Assembly (NCBI RefSeq): GCF_000503895.1
Contig: NC_022997.1
Location: 2,295,820-2,359,819 of the forward strand
DNA length: 64,000 bases
Origin: Hyphomicrobium nitrativorans NL23
Lineage (GTDB): Bacteria > Pseudomonadota > Alphaproteobacteria > Rhizobiales > Hyphomicrobiaceae
Direction of reading: 5' to 3'
The translations under genes and the position numbers were made by a program. This document shows, one piece after another, positions 9,682-19,957 of the stretch; position 1 is the stretch's first letter; the number at the start of each line of letters is the position of its first letter. The notes below the pieces were generated by a model, which saw nothing but the letters and a program-made list of their open reading frames with translations, was not told where the DNA came from and ran no database searches.

Positions 9682-10766
9682 TGACGGCGCGCGCGCCCGC
9701 CGGGGCAGATGCACCGGATCAGGCGCGACCGCTCGCGCTCAGCATGGGAGACCCGGCCGGCATCGGCCTCGATATCGCCCTCATGGCTTGGCATCGGCGC
9801 GCCGAACATGCCCTCCCGCCGTTCGTGTTTTTCGGCGACGCCGAAGCGCTTGCGGCGCGTGCCCGTGCGCTCGGGTTCGGCGGGCTTCCCGTCGAGATCG
9901 TCTCCGACGACCTTCGTTCTGTCGCGGACATCTTCACCACGCGCTTTCCCGTGTCTCCGGTGGCGTGTCCCGCCTCCGTCGTGCCCGGCACCCCGGACCC
10001 CACGAATGCACCCGCTGTGATTGGCGCGATCGAGTCGGCCGTCGAAGCGGTGCGGACGGGCGCCGCGCGCGCCGTCGTCACCAACCCAATTTCGAAAGCC
10101 GTGCTCAAGGCGCACGGATTTCCGCATCCCGGCCACACCGAGTTTCTGGGCGCCCTGGCCGAAACCCGCTTCGGCGCAAGCAATGTCACGCCCGTGATGC
10201 TGCTCACCTCGCGCGAACTCTCCGTCGTGCCGCTCACGATCCACATCCCGCTCGCGCGCGTTCCCGCCGCGATCTCGAAACAGGCGATCGAGGAGACGGC
10301 GCGCATCCTGCATCGCGCTCTCAATATCGATTTCGGGATTCGCGAACCGCGCATCGCGATCACGGGCCTCAATCCCCACGCAGGCGAGCAAGGAACCATG
10401 GGCGACGAGGACGAACGCATCGTAGCGCCCGCCATTGCCACGCTTCGGCGTGATGGATTGGCTGTTAGCGGACCGCATCCCGCCGACACGCTGTTCCATG
10501 CAGCCGCACGAGAGACGTACGATGCGGTCCTTGCCATGTATCACGATCAAGCTCTGATCCCGATCAAGACGCTCGCGTTCGACACGGGCGTCAACGTGAC
10601 GCTCGGCTTGCCGTTCGTTCGAACGTCGCCCGATCACGGCACGGCGTTTTCCATCGCCGCTACAGGTCAAGCACGCGCGACGAGCCTGATCGAAGCGCTC
10701 AAATGCGCGGACGCCATTGCAACGCGCCGCGAGAGCGCCGCGCAGTGCGATGGTGCAGCCCGATGA
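9681..10766 (+). CDS. pdxA: 4-hydroxythreonine-4-phosphate dehydrogenase
   Basis: A 361-residue cytosolic enzyme that oxidises 4-phosphohydroxy-L-threonine in vitamin B6 synthesis, using NAD and a divalent metal. Family motifs seen: SMGDPAGIG near the N-terminus, the HPGHTEFLG metal/substrate segment, [12 protein letters not shown], and the late [12 protein letters not shown] with [15 protein letters not shown]. The ATG overlaps the surA stop, and the gene overlaps rsmA by 4 bases (ATGA), so the three are translationally coupled. Confidence 0.95.
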   Translation: MTARAPAGADAPDQARPLALSMGDPAGIGLDIALMAWHRRAEHALPPFVFFGDAEALAARARALGFGGLPVEIVSDDLRSVADIFTTRFPVSPVACPASVVPGTPDPTNAPAVIGAIESAVEAVRTGAARAVVTNPISKAVLKAHGFPHPGHTEFLGALAETRFGASNVTPVMLLTSRELSVVPLTIHIPLARVPAAISKQAIEETARILHRALNIDFGIREPRIAITGLNPHAGEQGTMGDEDERIVAPAIATLRRDGLAVSGPHPADTLFHAAARETYDAVLAMYHDQALIPIKTLAFDTGVNVTLGLPFVRTSPDHGTAFSIAATGQARATSLIEALKCADAIATRRESAAQCDGAAR

Positions 10767-11662
10767 CGAGCGACGATGGCGCCGCCGCATCGCGTCCGGG
10801 CGCGAGCCCCGACGGTCTGCCGCCATTGCGCGATGTCATCCGCCAGCACGAACTCGCGGCGAAGAAGAGCCTGGGGCAGAATTTTATTCTGGACCTCAAC
10901 CTCACACGCCGCATCGCGCGCGCGGGCGGCGCAATCGACGGACGCACCGTGGTCGAGGTCGGCCCGGGTCCCGGCGGACTGACGCGCGCGCTTCTCATGG
11001 AAGGCGCGGGCCGCGTGATCGCGGTCGAACGCGATTCCCGCTGTCTCCCGGCGCTCGCCGAAGTTGCCGCGCGCTATCCAGGCCGCCTCGTTGTGCACGA
11101 AGGCGATGCGCTCGAAGCGGATTGGCAAGCGCTGATCGCGAACCCGCGCGAGAAAGCCATCGTCGCGGCCAACCTTCCCTATGGCGCTGCGACGACCTTG
11201 CTCATCGGCTGGCTCGAAACCGAACCGTGGCCACCGTGGTGGGACCGCATGGTGCTGATGTTCCAGAAGGAGGTGGCCGAGCGCATCGCCGCGGAGCCGG
11301 GCAGCAAGGCTTACGGCCGCCTCTCCGTCATTTCGCAGTGGCGGGCGGACGTGCGCATCGCGCTCACGCTCCCTCCGGCGGCCTTCACGCCCCCACCTAA
11401 AATCTCGTCCGCCGTTGTCGTGTTCACGCCGCGTGCGGAGCTTCAGCCCGCGTGCTCGGTGAAAGCGCTCGGCCGTGTCACGGCGGCCGCGTTCGGCCAG
11501 CGGCGCAAGATGCTGCGCGTGTCTTTGAAAACGCTTGTGCAGGACCCCGATGCGCTCCTTGAAGCCGCAGGAATCGCGCCGGAGCTGCGCGCGGAGCGAC
11601 TCACTGTGCGCGAGTTCGCCAAGCTCGCGCTTGTCTACGAACGTTCGCCCGCCGGGCGGTAG
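10763..11662 (+). CDS. rsmA: 16S rRNA (adenine1518/1519-N6)-dimethyltransferase
   Basis: A 299-residue SAM-dependent methyltransferase (KsgA) that dimethylates two adjacent adenosines near the 3' end of 16S rRNA in late 30S assembly. I chose the ATG at 10763, overlapping the pdxA stop, over an in-frame start 60 bases upstream inside pdxA. Motifs: KKSLGQNFI, the SAM-binding [15 protein letters not shown], and the catalytic NLPYGAAT. It ends the plus-strand run; the next gene converges on it across a repeat. Confidence 0.95.
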   Translation: MTSDDGAAASRPGASPDGLPPLRDVIRQHELAAKKSLGQNFILDLNLTRRIARAGGAIDGRTVVEVGPGPGGLTRALLMEGAGRVIAVERDSRCLPALAEVAARYPGRLVVHEGDALEADWQALIANPREKAIVAANLPYGAATTLLIGWLETEPWPPWWDRMVLMFQKEVAERIAAEPGSKAYGRLSVISQWRADVRIALTLPPAAFTPPPKISSAVVVFTPRAELQPACSVKALGRVTAAAFGQRRKMLRVSLKTLVQDPDALLEAAGIAPELRAERLTVREFAKLALVYERSPAGR

Positions 11663-11674
11663 CGGCCCCCTGTC

Positions 11675-11727
11675 TGTCATCCCGGAGGCATGCTTCCAGC
11701 ATGACCGAGCGCCGCGCCGGGATGACA
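11675..11727. repeat. GTCATCCCGG-type dispersed repeat, copy 1
   Basis: A 53-base element with inverted ends TGTCATCCCGG and CCGGGATGACA. It lies between the convergent rsmA and reductase genes and can fold into a hairpin in both RNAs. Related copies are at 18180, 27257 and 55025. Confidence 0.8.
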
Positions 11728-11735
11728 ACGGGCGG

Positions 11736-12809
<1,074 letters not shown>

Positions 12810-12851
12810 TTAGCTCGAAGCGCGCCGTGAGATCACGTGCGCTGCACTCTT

Positions 12852-13172
12852 TCAGAACTGCTTTTCCGGAACGCGGAACGTGATGCCGTCGAGCGCGTCG
12901 GTGATCTTGATCTGGCAGGACAGCCGGCTTTCCTTGCGCACGTCGAATGCGAAGTCGAGCATATCCTCTTCCATGGGATCGGGCGTGCCCACTTTGTCCA
13001 CCCACGCCGCATCCACGTACACGTGGCACGTCGCGCACGCGCACGCCCCGCCGCACTCCGCGTCGATACCGGGCACGTCGTTCTGCTTTGCAGCCTCCAT
13101 CACGGTGGCGCCGGCGTCGGCCTCCACGGTCTGGCTCGCGCCATCGGGTTGGATGAAGGTCAGTTTAACCAT
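12852..13172 (-). CDS. 2Fe-2S ferredoxin, adrenodoxin type
   Basis: A 106-residue soluble electron carrier. Cluster ligands are C40, C46, C49 and C86, the C-x5-C-x2-C-x36-C pattern of vertebrate-type (adrenodoxin/FdxB) ferredoxins. I chose the ATG at 13172 ([11 protein letters not shown]), with a GGAG ribosome site upstream; the longer open frame adds a non-homologous leader. It is not in an isc operon here. Its partner is probably the reductase immediately downstream. Confidence 0.92.
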   Translation of the reverse strand: MVKLTFIQPDGASQTVEADAGATVMEAAKQNDVPGIDAECGGACACATCHVYVDAAWVDKVGTPDPMEEDMLDFAFDVRKESRLSCQIKITDALDGITFRVPEKQF

Positions 13173-13361
13173 GGACGGCAGGCTCCAAAAATCCAGCCGC
13201 CGCTCAGCCGACAATACTGAGAGGAGGCGCAGGCACTCAGGCTGGGCGCAATGAGTTGCGGGCAGCATTAAAGCCCGGGGCGGGGGAATTCAAGCGCCAG
13301 AGGCGGCACACCCGTTGGTGCCGCACCGGAGCCGAAAAGAAGCAGGATTTCAGAAAGTTGC

Positions 13362-13790
13362 TTATGCGAGCGACGCGCCGGGGCCAAACGCGCCGGCAAC
13401 GTAGGCGCGAACGGTCTCGGCGGCCTCTTCCAGAGCGGCCAGAATCCGGGCCCGTTCGGACGCATCCTCGACGGCCGGAAGCTGTTCGGCTTCGAGGGCG
13501 AGTTCGCCCACCTGCCCTGCGCCCACCGCGCGCGCCGAGCCCTTGATGGTGTGGGCGGCGACCTGCCATTCCCGATCGGTCACGGCAAAGCGCAGTTGCT
13601 CGATGCTGAGCGGAAGCTGCGCCACGAAAAGCCCCAGGATTTCCCGTTCGAGGTCGGGGCTTCCAAGCGTGTAGCGGGAAAGGTGCACGCGGTCGATTGG
13701 CTCCAAGGTCCCGCCCAGCGCCGGATTGGGCGTGCCGGCAAGAGCCCGGACATGGCGGAGGCGAGAGGTACGCGCGCTTTGGAGACTCAT
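13362..13790 (-). CDS. Hpt-domain histidine phosphotransfer protein
   Basis: A 142-residue helical protein with the phosphotransfer motif AAHTIKGSARAVGA; H80 is the expected phosphorylated residue. The Hpt domain spans about 38-130 and is preceded by a short N-terminal extension. Such proteins relay phosphate between response-regulator receivers. No kinase or regulator is adjacent, so the pathway is unknown. It is divergent from the coiled-coil protein gene at 14163, and the two share a 372-base intergenic region. Confidence 0.85.
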   Translation of the reverse strand: MSLQSARTSRLRHVRALAGTPNPALGGTLEPIDRVHLSRYTLGSPDLEREILGLFVAQLPLSIEQLRFAVTDREWQVAAHTIKGSARAVGAGQVGELALEAEQLPAVEDASERARILAALEEAAETVRAYVAGAFGPGASLA

Positions 13791-14162
13791 TTCAGGGCGA
13801 CCTTATCAAGACGTTAATCCAAAACGTGCACCAAAATTACTAACAAGCTGTAAATAGGGAATTTATATCGCGGATGACGGCCAAAAGAAAGCGTTAATCC
13901 TGGCAAACGCGCCGGGCCGCCGGGCGAACTTCATTTGGCCCCAAACGAGGCCTACTCGGCAAAGGCTGGAAGCTCCCCCCCTCTGGCCCCTGAAATTGGG
14001 CGTTGATGGAGCCCTTTTGGGCGCCAAAACCTGTTTGAGCACAAGGCTCGGACTGCATATCATGGGGTTGGAGTTGCCGGCTTATGCGGCTCGGACGGTG
14101 GATGGCGACAAGAACAGAAATCAGGCTCGGGAGCGTCCGCAAACGCGCGCTCCGAAGGCGCC
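13791..14162. other. Intergenic region between hpt and the coiled-coil protein gene
   Basis: No gene recognised. It holds a candidate plus-strand promoter (14035-14063) and two copies of the 9-mer CGTTAATCC (near 13811 and 13891), which contain TTAA half-sites like those bound by CtrA, though no complete TTAA-N7-TTAA is present. A small hairpin-forming segment (GGGCG...GAGCCC) lies near 14000. Confidence 0.4.
14035..14063 (+). promoter_or_regulatory. Candidate sigma-70-type promoter for the coiled-coil gene
   Basis: TTGAGC (14035-14040) and TATCAT (14058-14063) are separated by 17 bases. Transcription would begin near 14070, about 93 bases before the GTG start. Confidence 0.45.
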
Positions 14163-17144
14163 GTGTCGCTTGGCAGCGTGCCGCCCGCCACGACGGGCGC
14201 CCCCGCCGGCGCGCCGCCGGCCCTTCCCCCCTCCATCGCCAGGGACGTGGACGACCGCGACCGCGGCGGTAGGGATCTGTCGGATATCCTGTCCCATTTC
14301 ACGTCGGAGCGCCCATCCGACGCGCCCAAATCCGGCTCGCTGACGGCTGCCGTCAACCGCACGCTTCCACCCCCGCTGCCGAACACGGTCCGCTCCGAGC
14401 CAGAAAAGCCCGAGCCGCCGGTCGACGAAGCGAACGCGGACGGCGAAACGTCGACACGCCGCGCGGCACGCCGCCGCCCCGCAGGCCCGCCTCGCGGCAC
14501 CGTCGCGGCCAACGACGACGCACCCTCCATCGGCGGCCTCATCTACGCGCTTGAGCAGAAGCCGTCGTCCGCCCCGTTCCGGTACGCCGCCATCGCGACC
14601 GGCGTCTGGACTGTGATTTGCCTCGCCTTCTCGTCGATCATCCTGCGGGCCGAATTCGCCGAGGGCGCAACGTTCCTCTCGCTTCTCGAAAACCCGGCGA
14701 CGTTCCTGACCTTGACCGCGATCGTCGTGCCCATCGCCGTGCTTTGGGCGCTTGCGCTTCTCGCCTGGCGGTCGGAAGAGTTGCGGCTACGATCCTCCAC
14801 CATGACGGAAGTCGCGATCCGCCTTGCCGAGCCGGACCGCATGGCCGAACAGTCGGTGGCTTCTCTGGGCCAGGCGGTGCGCCGGCAGGTGGCGTTCATG
14901 AACGACGCCATCTCGCGCGCGCTCGGCCGCGCCGGAGAACTCGAAGCGCTCGTCCACAACGAGGTCACGGCCCTCGAACGCTCGTATGAGGACAACGAGC
15001 GCAAGATCCGCAGCCTCATTCAGGAACTGGCGGGCGAGCGCAGTGCGCTGCTCGGCACCAGCGAGCGCGTCACCGAGACGTTGAAGACACTCGGCACCGA
15101 CATTCCGACGCTGATCGACAAGCTCTCCAGCCAGCAACTCAAGCTGGCGGGTATCATCCAGGGCGCGGGCGACAATCTCACCGCGTTGGAATCGGCCGTG
15201 GGTCAAAGTACCGAGCGTCTCGATCACGTGCTGGGCGGCAAGACCCAGCAGTTGCAGGTCATGCTCGAAGGCTACACGACAGGTCTCGAGTCGACCCTCG
15301 GCAATCAGACCGAGCATCTCCAGGGCATGCTCGAAGGCTATACGACCGGCCTCGCCACCGCCCTCGGCGCGCGCACCGATCAGTTGCAGGACGCGATTGC
15401 CGGCTACGTGCAAACGCTCGACACCTCGCTCACGGATCGCACCGAAAGCCTGCGCCTCGTCTTCGAGGAATATGCGCGCGCGCTCGACACATCTCTCGGC
15501 AACCGCGCGCAGGCCCTCGACACGCAGCTCGTCGAACGCACGAAGGCGCTGGATGCCGCCTTCGGCCAGCGGCTCAAGACGTTCGACGACTCGATCGTTC
15601 GTTCGACGATGGCGATCGACTCGGCGGTGTCTGAAAAGGCGCGCGCCCTCACCAGCGCGCTTGACACGCATGCCCGCACGTTCAGCGAGACGATCGCGCG
15701 CCAGGCCGTCAACCTGGACGAGAGCCTGATGCACGGCATCCAATCCGTCCGCCGCACGAGCGAGAACATCACGCGCCAATCGCTCAAGGCCATCGAAGGA
15801 CTCGCGGGCCAGTCGGAGATGCTGAAGCGCGTGTCCGAGAACCTGCTCGGGCAGGTCCACGCCGTGACCAACCGCTTCGAGGGCCAGGGACAGGCGATCA
15901 TGCGCGCCGCCAACTCGCTCGAAAACGCCAACTTCAAAATCGAATCCACGCTGCAGGGCCGCCACGCCGAGCTGACGAGCACGATGGACCGCCTCTCGGG
16001 CAAAGCCGACGAGTTCGGCCGGTTCGTCGAAGGGTTCTCGTCGTCGATGGAAGGCTCGCTCACGAGCGCCGAGCAGCGCGCGCGGGCCGCAGCCGAGCAA
16101 TTGCGCGCGAGCGCCGAGGAGGCGCGCCAGGCCGCCCTCACCGATCTCGAACGCTTCCGCGTCGAAACGGGCGCGGAGGGCGAGCGCGCCCTCGAAGAGC
16201 TGCGCGGCCGCTTCGCATCGATTTCGACCGTCGTCACCGAACAGCTTTCCTCGCTGCACAACCGCATCGACCAGACGTCGGACGAGGTGCGCCAGCGCGC
16301 GAGCCACGCCGCCGCCGAGATCGCCGCCGAGCAGCGGCGCCTCAAGGAGCAGATGGACCGCCTGCCCGCCGCGACGCGCGAGAACGCGGAAGCGATGCGC
16401 CGCGCCTTGCAAGACCAGCTCCGCGCGATCGAGCAGCTCTCCAACCTGACGACGCGCTCGATTTCGAGCCGAGACGTGACCCCGCCGCAGCAGGCGCAGA
16501 TCCCGGCTCCGAACCCGGCCAGCGGCGGCGGATCTCTGACCGGCGCTTACGTCTCGGCCGGACGCGCGCCCTCGCCTGGCGACAACCGCACCCTGAGTTC
16601 GCTCGGCACGCCGGATCTGCGCACGGCAGCGTCGCGGCCCGCGCCGCCTGCTGCCGCCTCGCCCTATCAGGCCTTGCCTCGCCCCGGCCCAGACGGGCGC
16701 GAAGGCTGGTCGCTCGGCGATCTTTTGGCGCGCGCCTCGCGCGACGACGAAAACCACGGTCCTGCACACGGCCACGCCGCTCAACCGCAGCCGCAACCCG
16801 TGGGCCCCGTTCCGTTCCATAATCAGATCGACGCCATCGCCCGCGCGCTCGATCCCGCGACGACGGCGGCCCTCTGGCAGCGCATCAACGCCGGTCAGCG
16901 CGGCGTCATGGTGCGGTCCATCTACACGCCCGAAGGCCAGTCGATCTTCGACGACCTGACGCTCCGCTACCGCACCGATCCGGACCTGCAGCGGACCGTC
17001 AACCACTACCTCGTCGATTTCGAGAACATCCGCCGCGACGCCGAGCACCGCGATCCCTCGGGACGCGCCGTCAACGCCCATCTCTTGTCCGATATGGGCC
17101 GCGTCTACCTGTTCCTCGCGCACGTCAGCGGGCGCATCGCTTAA
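14163..17144 (+). CDS. Large membrane-anchored coiled-coil protein, growth-pole-ring-like
   Basis: A 993-residue protein: a Pro/Arg-rich cytoplasmic N-terminus (1-140), two membrane spans (about 141-161 and 181-202), then over 600 residues of helix. Within residues 353-528 the helix is built from 22- and 11-residue units starting LDxxL (for example LDTSLGNRAQA, LDTQLVERTKA, LDAAFGQRLKT), the periodicity of apolipoprotein-like helices. A Pro/Ala/Ser-rich linker (about 760-880) leads to a compact C-terminal domain ending GRVYLFLAHVSGRIA. This layout resembles the growth pole ring protein GPR/RgsE of polar-growing Rhizobiales, though those are about twice as long. Start is GTG; no ATG is in frame nearby. 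Homology is inferred from architecture, not alignment. Confidence 0.6.
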   Translation: MSLGSVPPATTGAPAGAPPALPPSIARDVDDRDRGGRDLSDILSHFTSERPSDAPKSGSLTAAVNRTLPPPLPNTVRSEPEKPEPPVDEANADGETSTRRAARRRPAGPPRGTVAANDDAPSIGGLIYALEQKPSSAPFRYAAIATGVWTVICLAFSSIILRAEFAEGATFLSLLENPATFLTLTAIVVPIAVLWALALLAWRSEELRLRSSTMTEVAIRLAEPDRMAEQSVASLGQAVRRQVAFMNDAISRALGRAGELEALVHNEVTALERSYEDNERKIRSLIQELAGERSALLGTSERVTETLKTLGTDIPTLIDKLSSQQLKLAGIIQGAGDNLTALESAVGQSTERLDHVLGGKTQQLQVMLEGYTTGLESTLGNQTEHLQGMLEGYTTGLATALGARTDQLQDAIAGYVQTLDTSLTDRTESLRLVFEEYARALDTSLGNRAQALDTQLVERTKALDAAFGQRLKTFDDSIVRSTMAIDSAVSEKARALTSALDTHARTFSETIARQAVNLDESLMHGIQSVRRTSENITRQSLKAIEGLAGQSEMLKRVSENLLGQVHAVTNRFEGQGQAIMRAANSLENANFKIESTLQGRHAELTSTMDRLSGKADEFGRFVEGFSSSMEGSLTSAEQRARAAAEQLRASAEEARQAALTDLERFRVETGAEGERALEELRGRFASISTVVTEQLSSLHNRIDQTSDEVRQRASHAAAEIAAEQRRLKEQMDRLPAATRENAEAMRRALQDQLRAIEQLSNLTTRSISSRDVTPPQQAQIPAPNPASGGGSLTGAYVSAGRAPSPGDNRTLSSLGTPDLRTAASRPAPPAAASPYQALPRPGPDGREGWSLGDLLARASRDDENHGPAHGHAAQPQPQPVGPVPFHNQIDAIARALDPATTAALWQRINAGQRGVMVRSIYTPEGQSIFDDLTLRYRTDPDLQRTVNHYLVDFENIRRDAEHRDPSGRAVNAHLLSDMGRVYLFLAHVSGRIA

Positions 17145-17179
17145 GGGAGCCGAGGCAGCGCGCTGCCCGGACACGCGTC

Positions 17180-18166
17180 ATGGGCGCTGCGCTTCTCGCC
17201 GTCACCGTCGATAGCTTCCCCCTTAAAACGCCGTTCGTCATCGCGCGCGGCGCCAAGACGGAAGCGCGCGTCGTCGCCGTCACGCTCACCGATGGCCGCG
17301 TGACCGGCCACGGCGAATGCACGCCGTATGCGCGTTACGGCGAAACGGTGGAGAGCGTGCTTCTCGCTATCGGCAAGGCAAGCGACACGCCAGGGTGTCT
17401 GGAAAGCCGGGAAACGCTCGCGTCCGTCCTTCCACCCGGCGCCGCGCGCAACGCGCTGGATTGCGCGTTCTGGGATCTCGAAGCGAAAATGGCCGGCGTG
17501 TCGGCCGCCATGCAGGCGGGCTACGCGAGCCTGAGCGCGGTCGAAACGTGCTTCACGCTGAGCCTCGATACGCCGGACGCGATGGCGGACGCCGCACGCG
17601 CGGCGGTGCATCACAATCTGCTCAAACTCAAACTCGGCGGCGAGGGCGATGCGGCGCGCATGGCGGCCGTTCGCGAGGCCCGCCCCGACGCCCGTCTCGT
17701 CGCGGACGCCAACGAAGCGTGGACACCGGAGATGCTGGGGCCGTTGCTCGAAGCTGCCGCTGCCGCGCGCTTCGAATTGATCGAGCAGCCCCTCCCCGCC
17801 GACGCCGACGGCGCGCTGGAAGGCTTCGCACGATCCGTTCCGGTATGTGCTGACGAGAGCGCGCATATCGCCTCGGACATCCCGCGCGTTGCGGCGCGCT
17901 ACGACGCCGTCAACATCAAGCTCGACAAGGCCGGCGGTCTTACCGAAGCGCTCGCGATGCTGAACGCCGCGCGCCGCGCCGATCTCAAGGTGATGACCGG
18001 CTCCATGGTCGCGAGTTCGCTCGCCGTCGCGCCCGCGTTTCTGTTGGCGCAGGACGCCGACTGGGTCGATCTCGACGGGCCACTGCTGCTGGCAGAGGAT
18101 CGCGATCCGCCGGCCATTTTCGAGAACGGCTTGCTCTATCCGCCCCCTGCGCGGCTGTGGGGTTGA
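17180..18166 (+). CDS. Dipeptide epimerase, enolase superfamily
   Basis: A 328-residue protein of the muconate-lactonizing subgroup. The catalytic set is complete: the KxK motif LKLKLGG (K149/K151), metal ligands D176 (VADANEAW), E202 (IEQPL) and D225 (CADES), and the second base K247 (NIKLDKAGG). This matches L-Ala-D/L-Glu epimerases of murein peptide recycling; the related N-acetyl-D-glutamate racemase DgcA is an alternative, but no dgcN is next to it. It starts 35 bases after the coiled-coil gene on the same strand. Confidence 0.85.
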   Translation: MGAALLAVTVDSFPLKTPFVIARGAKTEARVVAVTLTDGRVTGHGECTPYARYGETVESVLLAIGKASDTPGCLESRETLASVLPPGAARNALDCAFWDLEAKMAGVSAAMQAGYASLSAVETCFTLSLDTPDAMADAARAAVHHNLLKLKLGGEGDAARMAAVREARPDARLVADANEAWTPEMLGPLLEAAAAARFELIEQPLPADADGALEGFARSVPVCADESAHIASDIPRVAARYDAVNIKLDKAGGLTEALAMLNAARRADLKVMTGSMVASSLAVAPAFLLAQDADWVDLDGPLLLAEDRDPPAIFENGLLYPPPARLWG

Positions 18167-18179
18167 CCGCGCCGCCTTG

Positions 18180-18316
18180 TGTCATCCCGGCCAAGCGACG
18201 GCGTAAGCCGGAGCGCCGCGCCGGGATCCAGGAACAGCTCTTAATCGCGAAAGATTGCGTCTCCGACGAGTTTTGCGCTGGGTTCCGGCGCTCCGCTTCG
18301 CTGCGGCCGGATGACA
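18180..18316. repeat. GTCATCCCGG-type dispersed repeat, copy 2 (long form)
   Basis: A 137-base element starting TGTCATCCCGG and ending CCGGATGACA, between the convergent epimerase and MFS genes. Its interior shares blocks with copy 4 at 55025, including TCGCGAAA and TGCGCTGGGT. Confidence 0.8.
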
Positions 18317-18336
18317 AAGAGTGGAGAGGCTGGCGC

Positions 18337-19639
18337 TCACTTCGGCGCGAATAGGAGCCCGCCGCTCCAACGCGCCCGCACGAACAGCGCGGCGGCAAGT
18401 CCTATGGCCGCCAGCGCCGCCATGGCGAAGTAGGCCTCCGCGCCGATCTCTGCATACAGACGGCCCGAGGCCAGCGTCGCCCCTCCGATCACGACGCCCA
18501 TTGCCATCGTGGCGTAAAGCGCCTGCGCGGTACCTTGCGCGCCCTCGGGCACGGCGCGGGAAATGAAATGCATGGCCGCAAGATGCGAGGCGCCATAGGT
18601 CAGCGCATGGAGGAGTTGCAGCGGCACGAGCAGCGGAAGCGAGGGGCTCGCCGCCATCAACGCCCACCGCACGAGGCTCGCACACCCCGCCGCGACCAGC
18701 AGCGTCGCCGGGCCCCAGCGGGAAACGACGCGGCTCGAATAGGCGAACAGGAGAACCTCGCCTGCGATGGCCACCGCCCAGAGCGCACCGATCCATACCG
18801 TCGAAATGCCTTGTGCCTGCCAGGCGAGCGCGCCGAAGGCGTAGAACATCCCATGCGCGCCCTGTACGGCGCCCGCCGCAACGAGGAAGCCGAGAAACAC
18901 CGGCGTGCTGACGAGCCGGCGGACTTCGTGCCATCCAGCTGGCGTCCCTGCGCGCGAGGCCGCTGGCGCCGGGCCCGTGGCCGGCGGCACCGAGGAAGAC
19001 TGGCGGTTCGCGCGCTCAGGCAGCGCCCACGCACACGCGGCCGTCGCCACGACGCCTGCCAGCAGGCATCCGATCACCGCCTCCGCGCTCGTCTTGTCGA
19101 TCAGCCAGCCGCAGAGAAAAACCGGCCGCGACGAACGAGAGCGACCCCCACAGCCGCATGCGTCCGTAATCGAGGCCATGGGCCCGCACGCCCGCCACCG
19201 CAATGGTCTCGGTGAGCGGCATGATCGTCGACAGCGTGATCGCAAACGGCACGGCGAGAAGGAGTAATCCCCAAAACCCATGCATCTGCGACAGCAAGAG
19301 CGCGAGCAACAACGCAAGCAGCGCCAGAATGTTGACGAGGCTCCGATGGCGGCCTGTGCGGTCGGCGAACACGGCGGCAGCGGGCGTCACGAATACGCGC
19401 AGCACGAGCGGCGCCGCGGTGACGATTGCGATCTCTTGCGCCGTGAGCCCGCGCGCGTCGAGCCACACCGGCAGAAACGGCAGATGAATGCCGAGGATGA
19501 GAAAAAGCGCGCCGTAAAACGTAGAAAGCCGCAGCCGGTAATCGGCGGCGGCGGCCCCGTGCGACGGCGGCCCCGCAACGTCTCTGTTCACAGTCGCACC
19601 ATGTCGTGTTGTCCAGGTCTTCCGCGTTCTGCCGCGCAT
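18337..19639 (-). pseudogene. MFS transporter (HcaT/PPP-like) split by a frameshift
   Basis: Two reading frames together make one 12-span MFS protein. The first part (from 19639, or from a GTG at 19591) holds LSTFYGALFLILGIHLPFLP and RMRLWGSLSFVAAGF. The rest continues in another frame from LCGWLIDKTSAEAVIG to the stop. The frames join at a run of five As at 19117-19121; with four, the protein reads through. The fold resembles the phenylpropionate-permease (MFS_1-like) family; the substrate is unknown. Either the gene is inactivated, the base is a sequencing error, or slippage restores it. The protein is otherwise undecayed, which favours a recent event or an error. Confidence 0.7.
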
Positions 19640-19712
19640 GCGCGTTGCGTCGGGCCTTAGCAGACCGGCTCTTCGTTAGCGAGTGAGCGTTCGCGTTTCA
19701 TGCGGACAAGAA

Positions 19713-19743
19713 AAAACCGGTCCGGAGCGACCGGACCGGTTTT
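19713..19743 (-). terminator. Intrinsic terminator
   Basis: A perfect 13-base inverted repeat (AAAACCGGTCCGG, 5-base loop, CCGGACCGGTTTT). On the minus strand the stem runs into six Ts, a classic intrinsic terminator, 215 bases past the thiD stop and upstream of the MFS start. On the plus strand only four Ts follow. Confidence 0.85.
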
Positions 19744-19945
19744 GTCGAGCTTCGCGGCGTCCCTGATCGCCACTTGGCTCCCCCCAGTAGAGGCAAACTC
19801 TTCCTTGCGGAAGAAAATGTGCGCGGCTCAATCGCCCCCCGACGATGGCGCTGCACGAGCGGGAGAGTTGCAGAACCCAGAGCGCCTTACAAGATGCACT
19901 TGATGAAATGCTTAGCAGGCGATGCCTTGACGCCACAGTTATTTA
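19744..19945 (-). ncRNA. Candidate structured RNA ending at the terminator
   Basis: This gap between thiD and the MFS gene has no credible protein. On the minus strand it contains several pairings: ATCGCC (19918-19923) with GGCGAT (19766-19771) as a long-range closing stem, GGCGCT with AGCGCC enclosing about 28 bases, and CTTCC-GCAA-GGAAG, a stem capped by a GNRA tetraloop, in that orientation only. It runs directly into the intrinsic terminator. It could be a stand-alone small RNA or a leader with attenuator for the MFS gene. I cannot match it to a known family. Confidence 0.35.
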
Positions 19946-19957
19946 ACAGCGTTTTTC

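Noticed and set aside
14787..17174. A 795-codon minus-strand open frame opposite the coiled-coil protein gene
   Set aside because: It is a by-product of the repeat-rich, GC-rich coding strand; the composition is shadow-like and no motif is seen.
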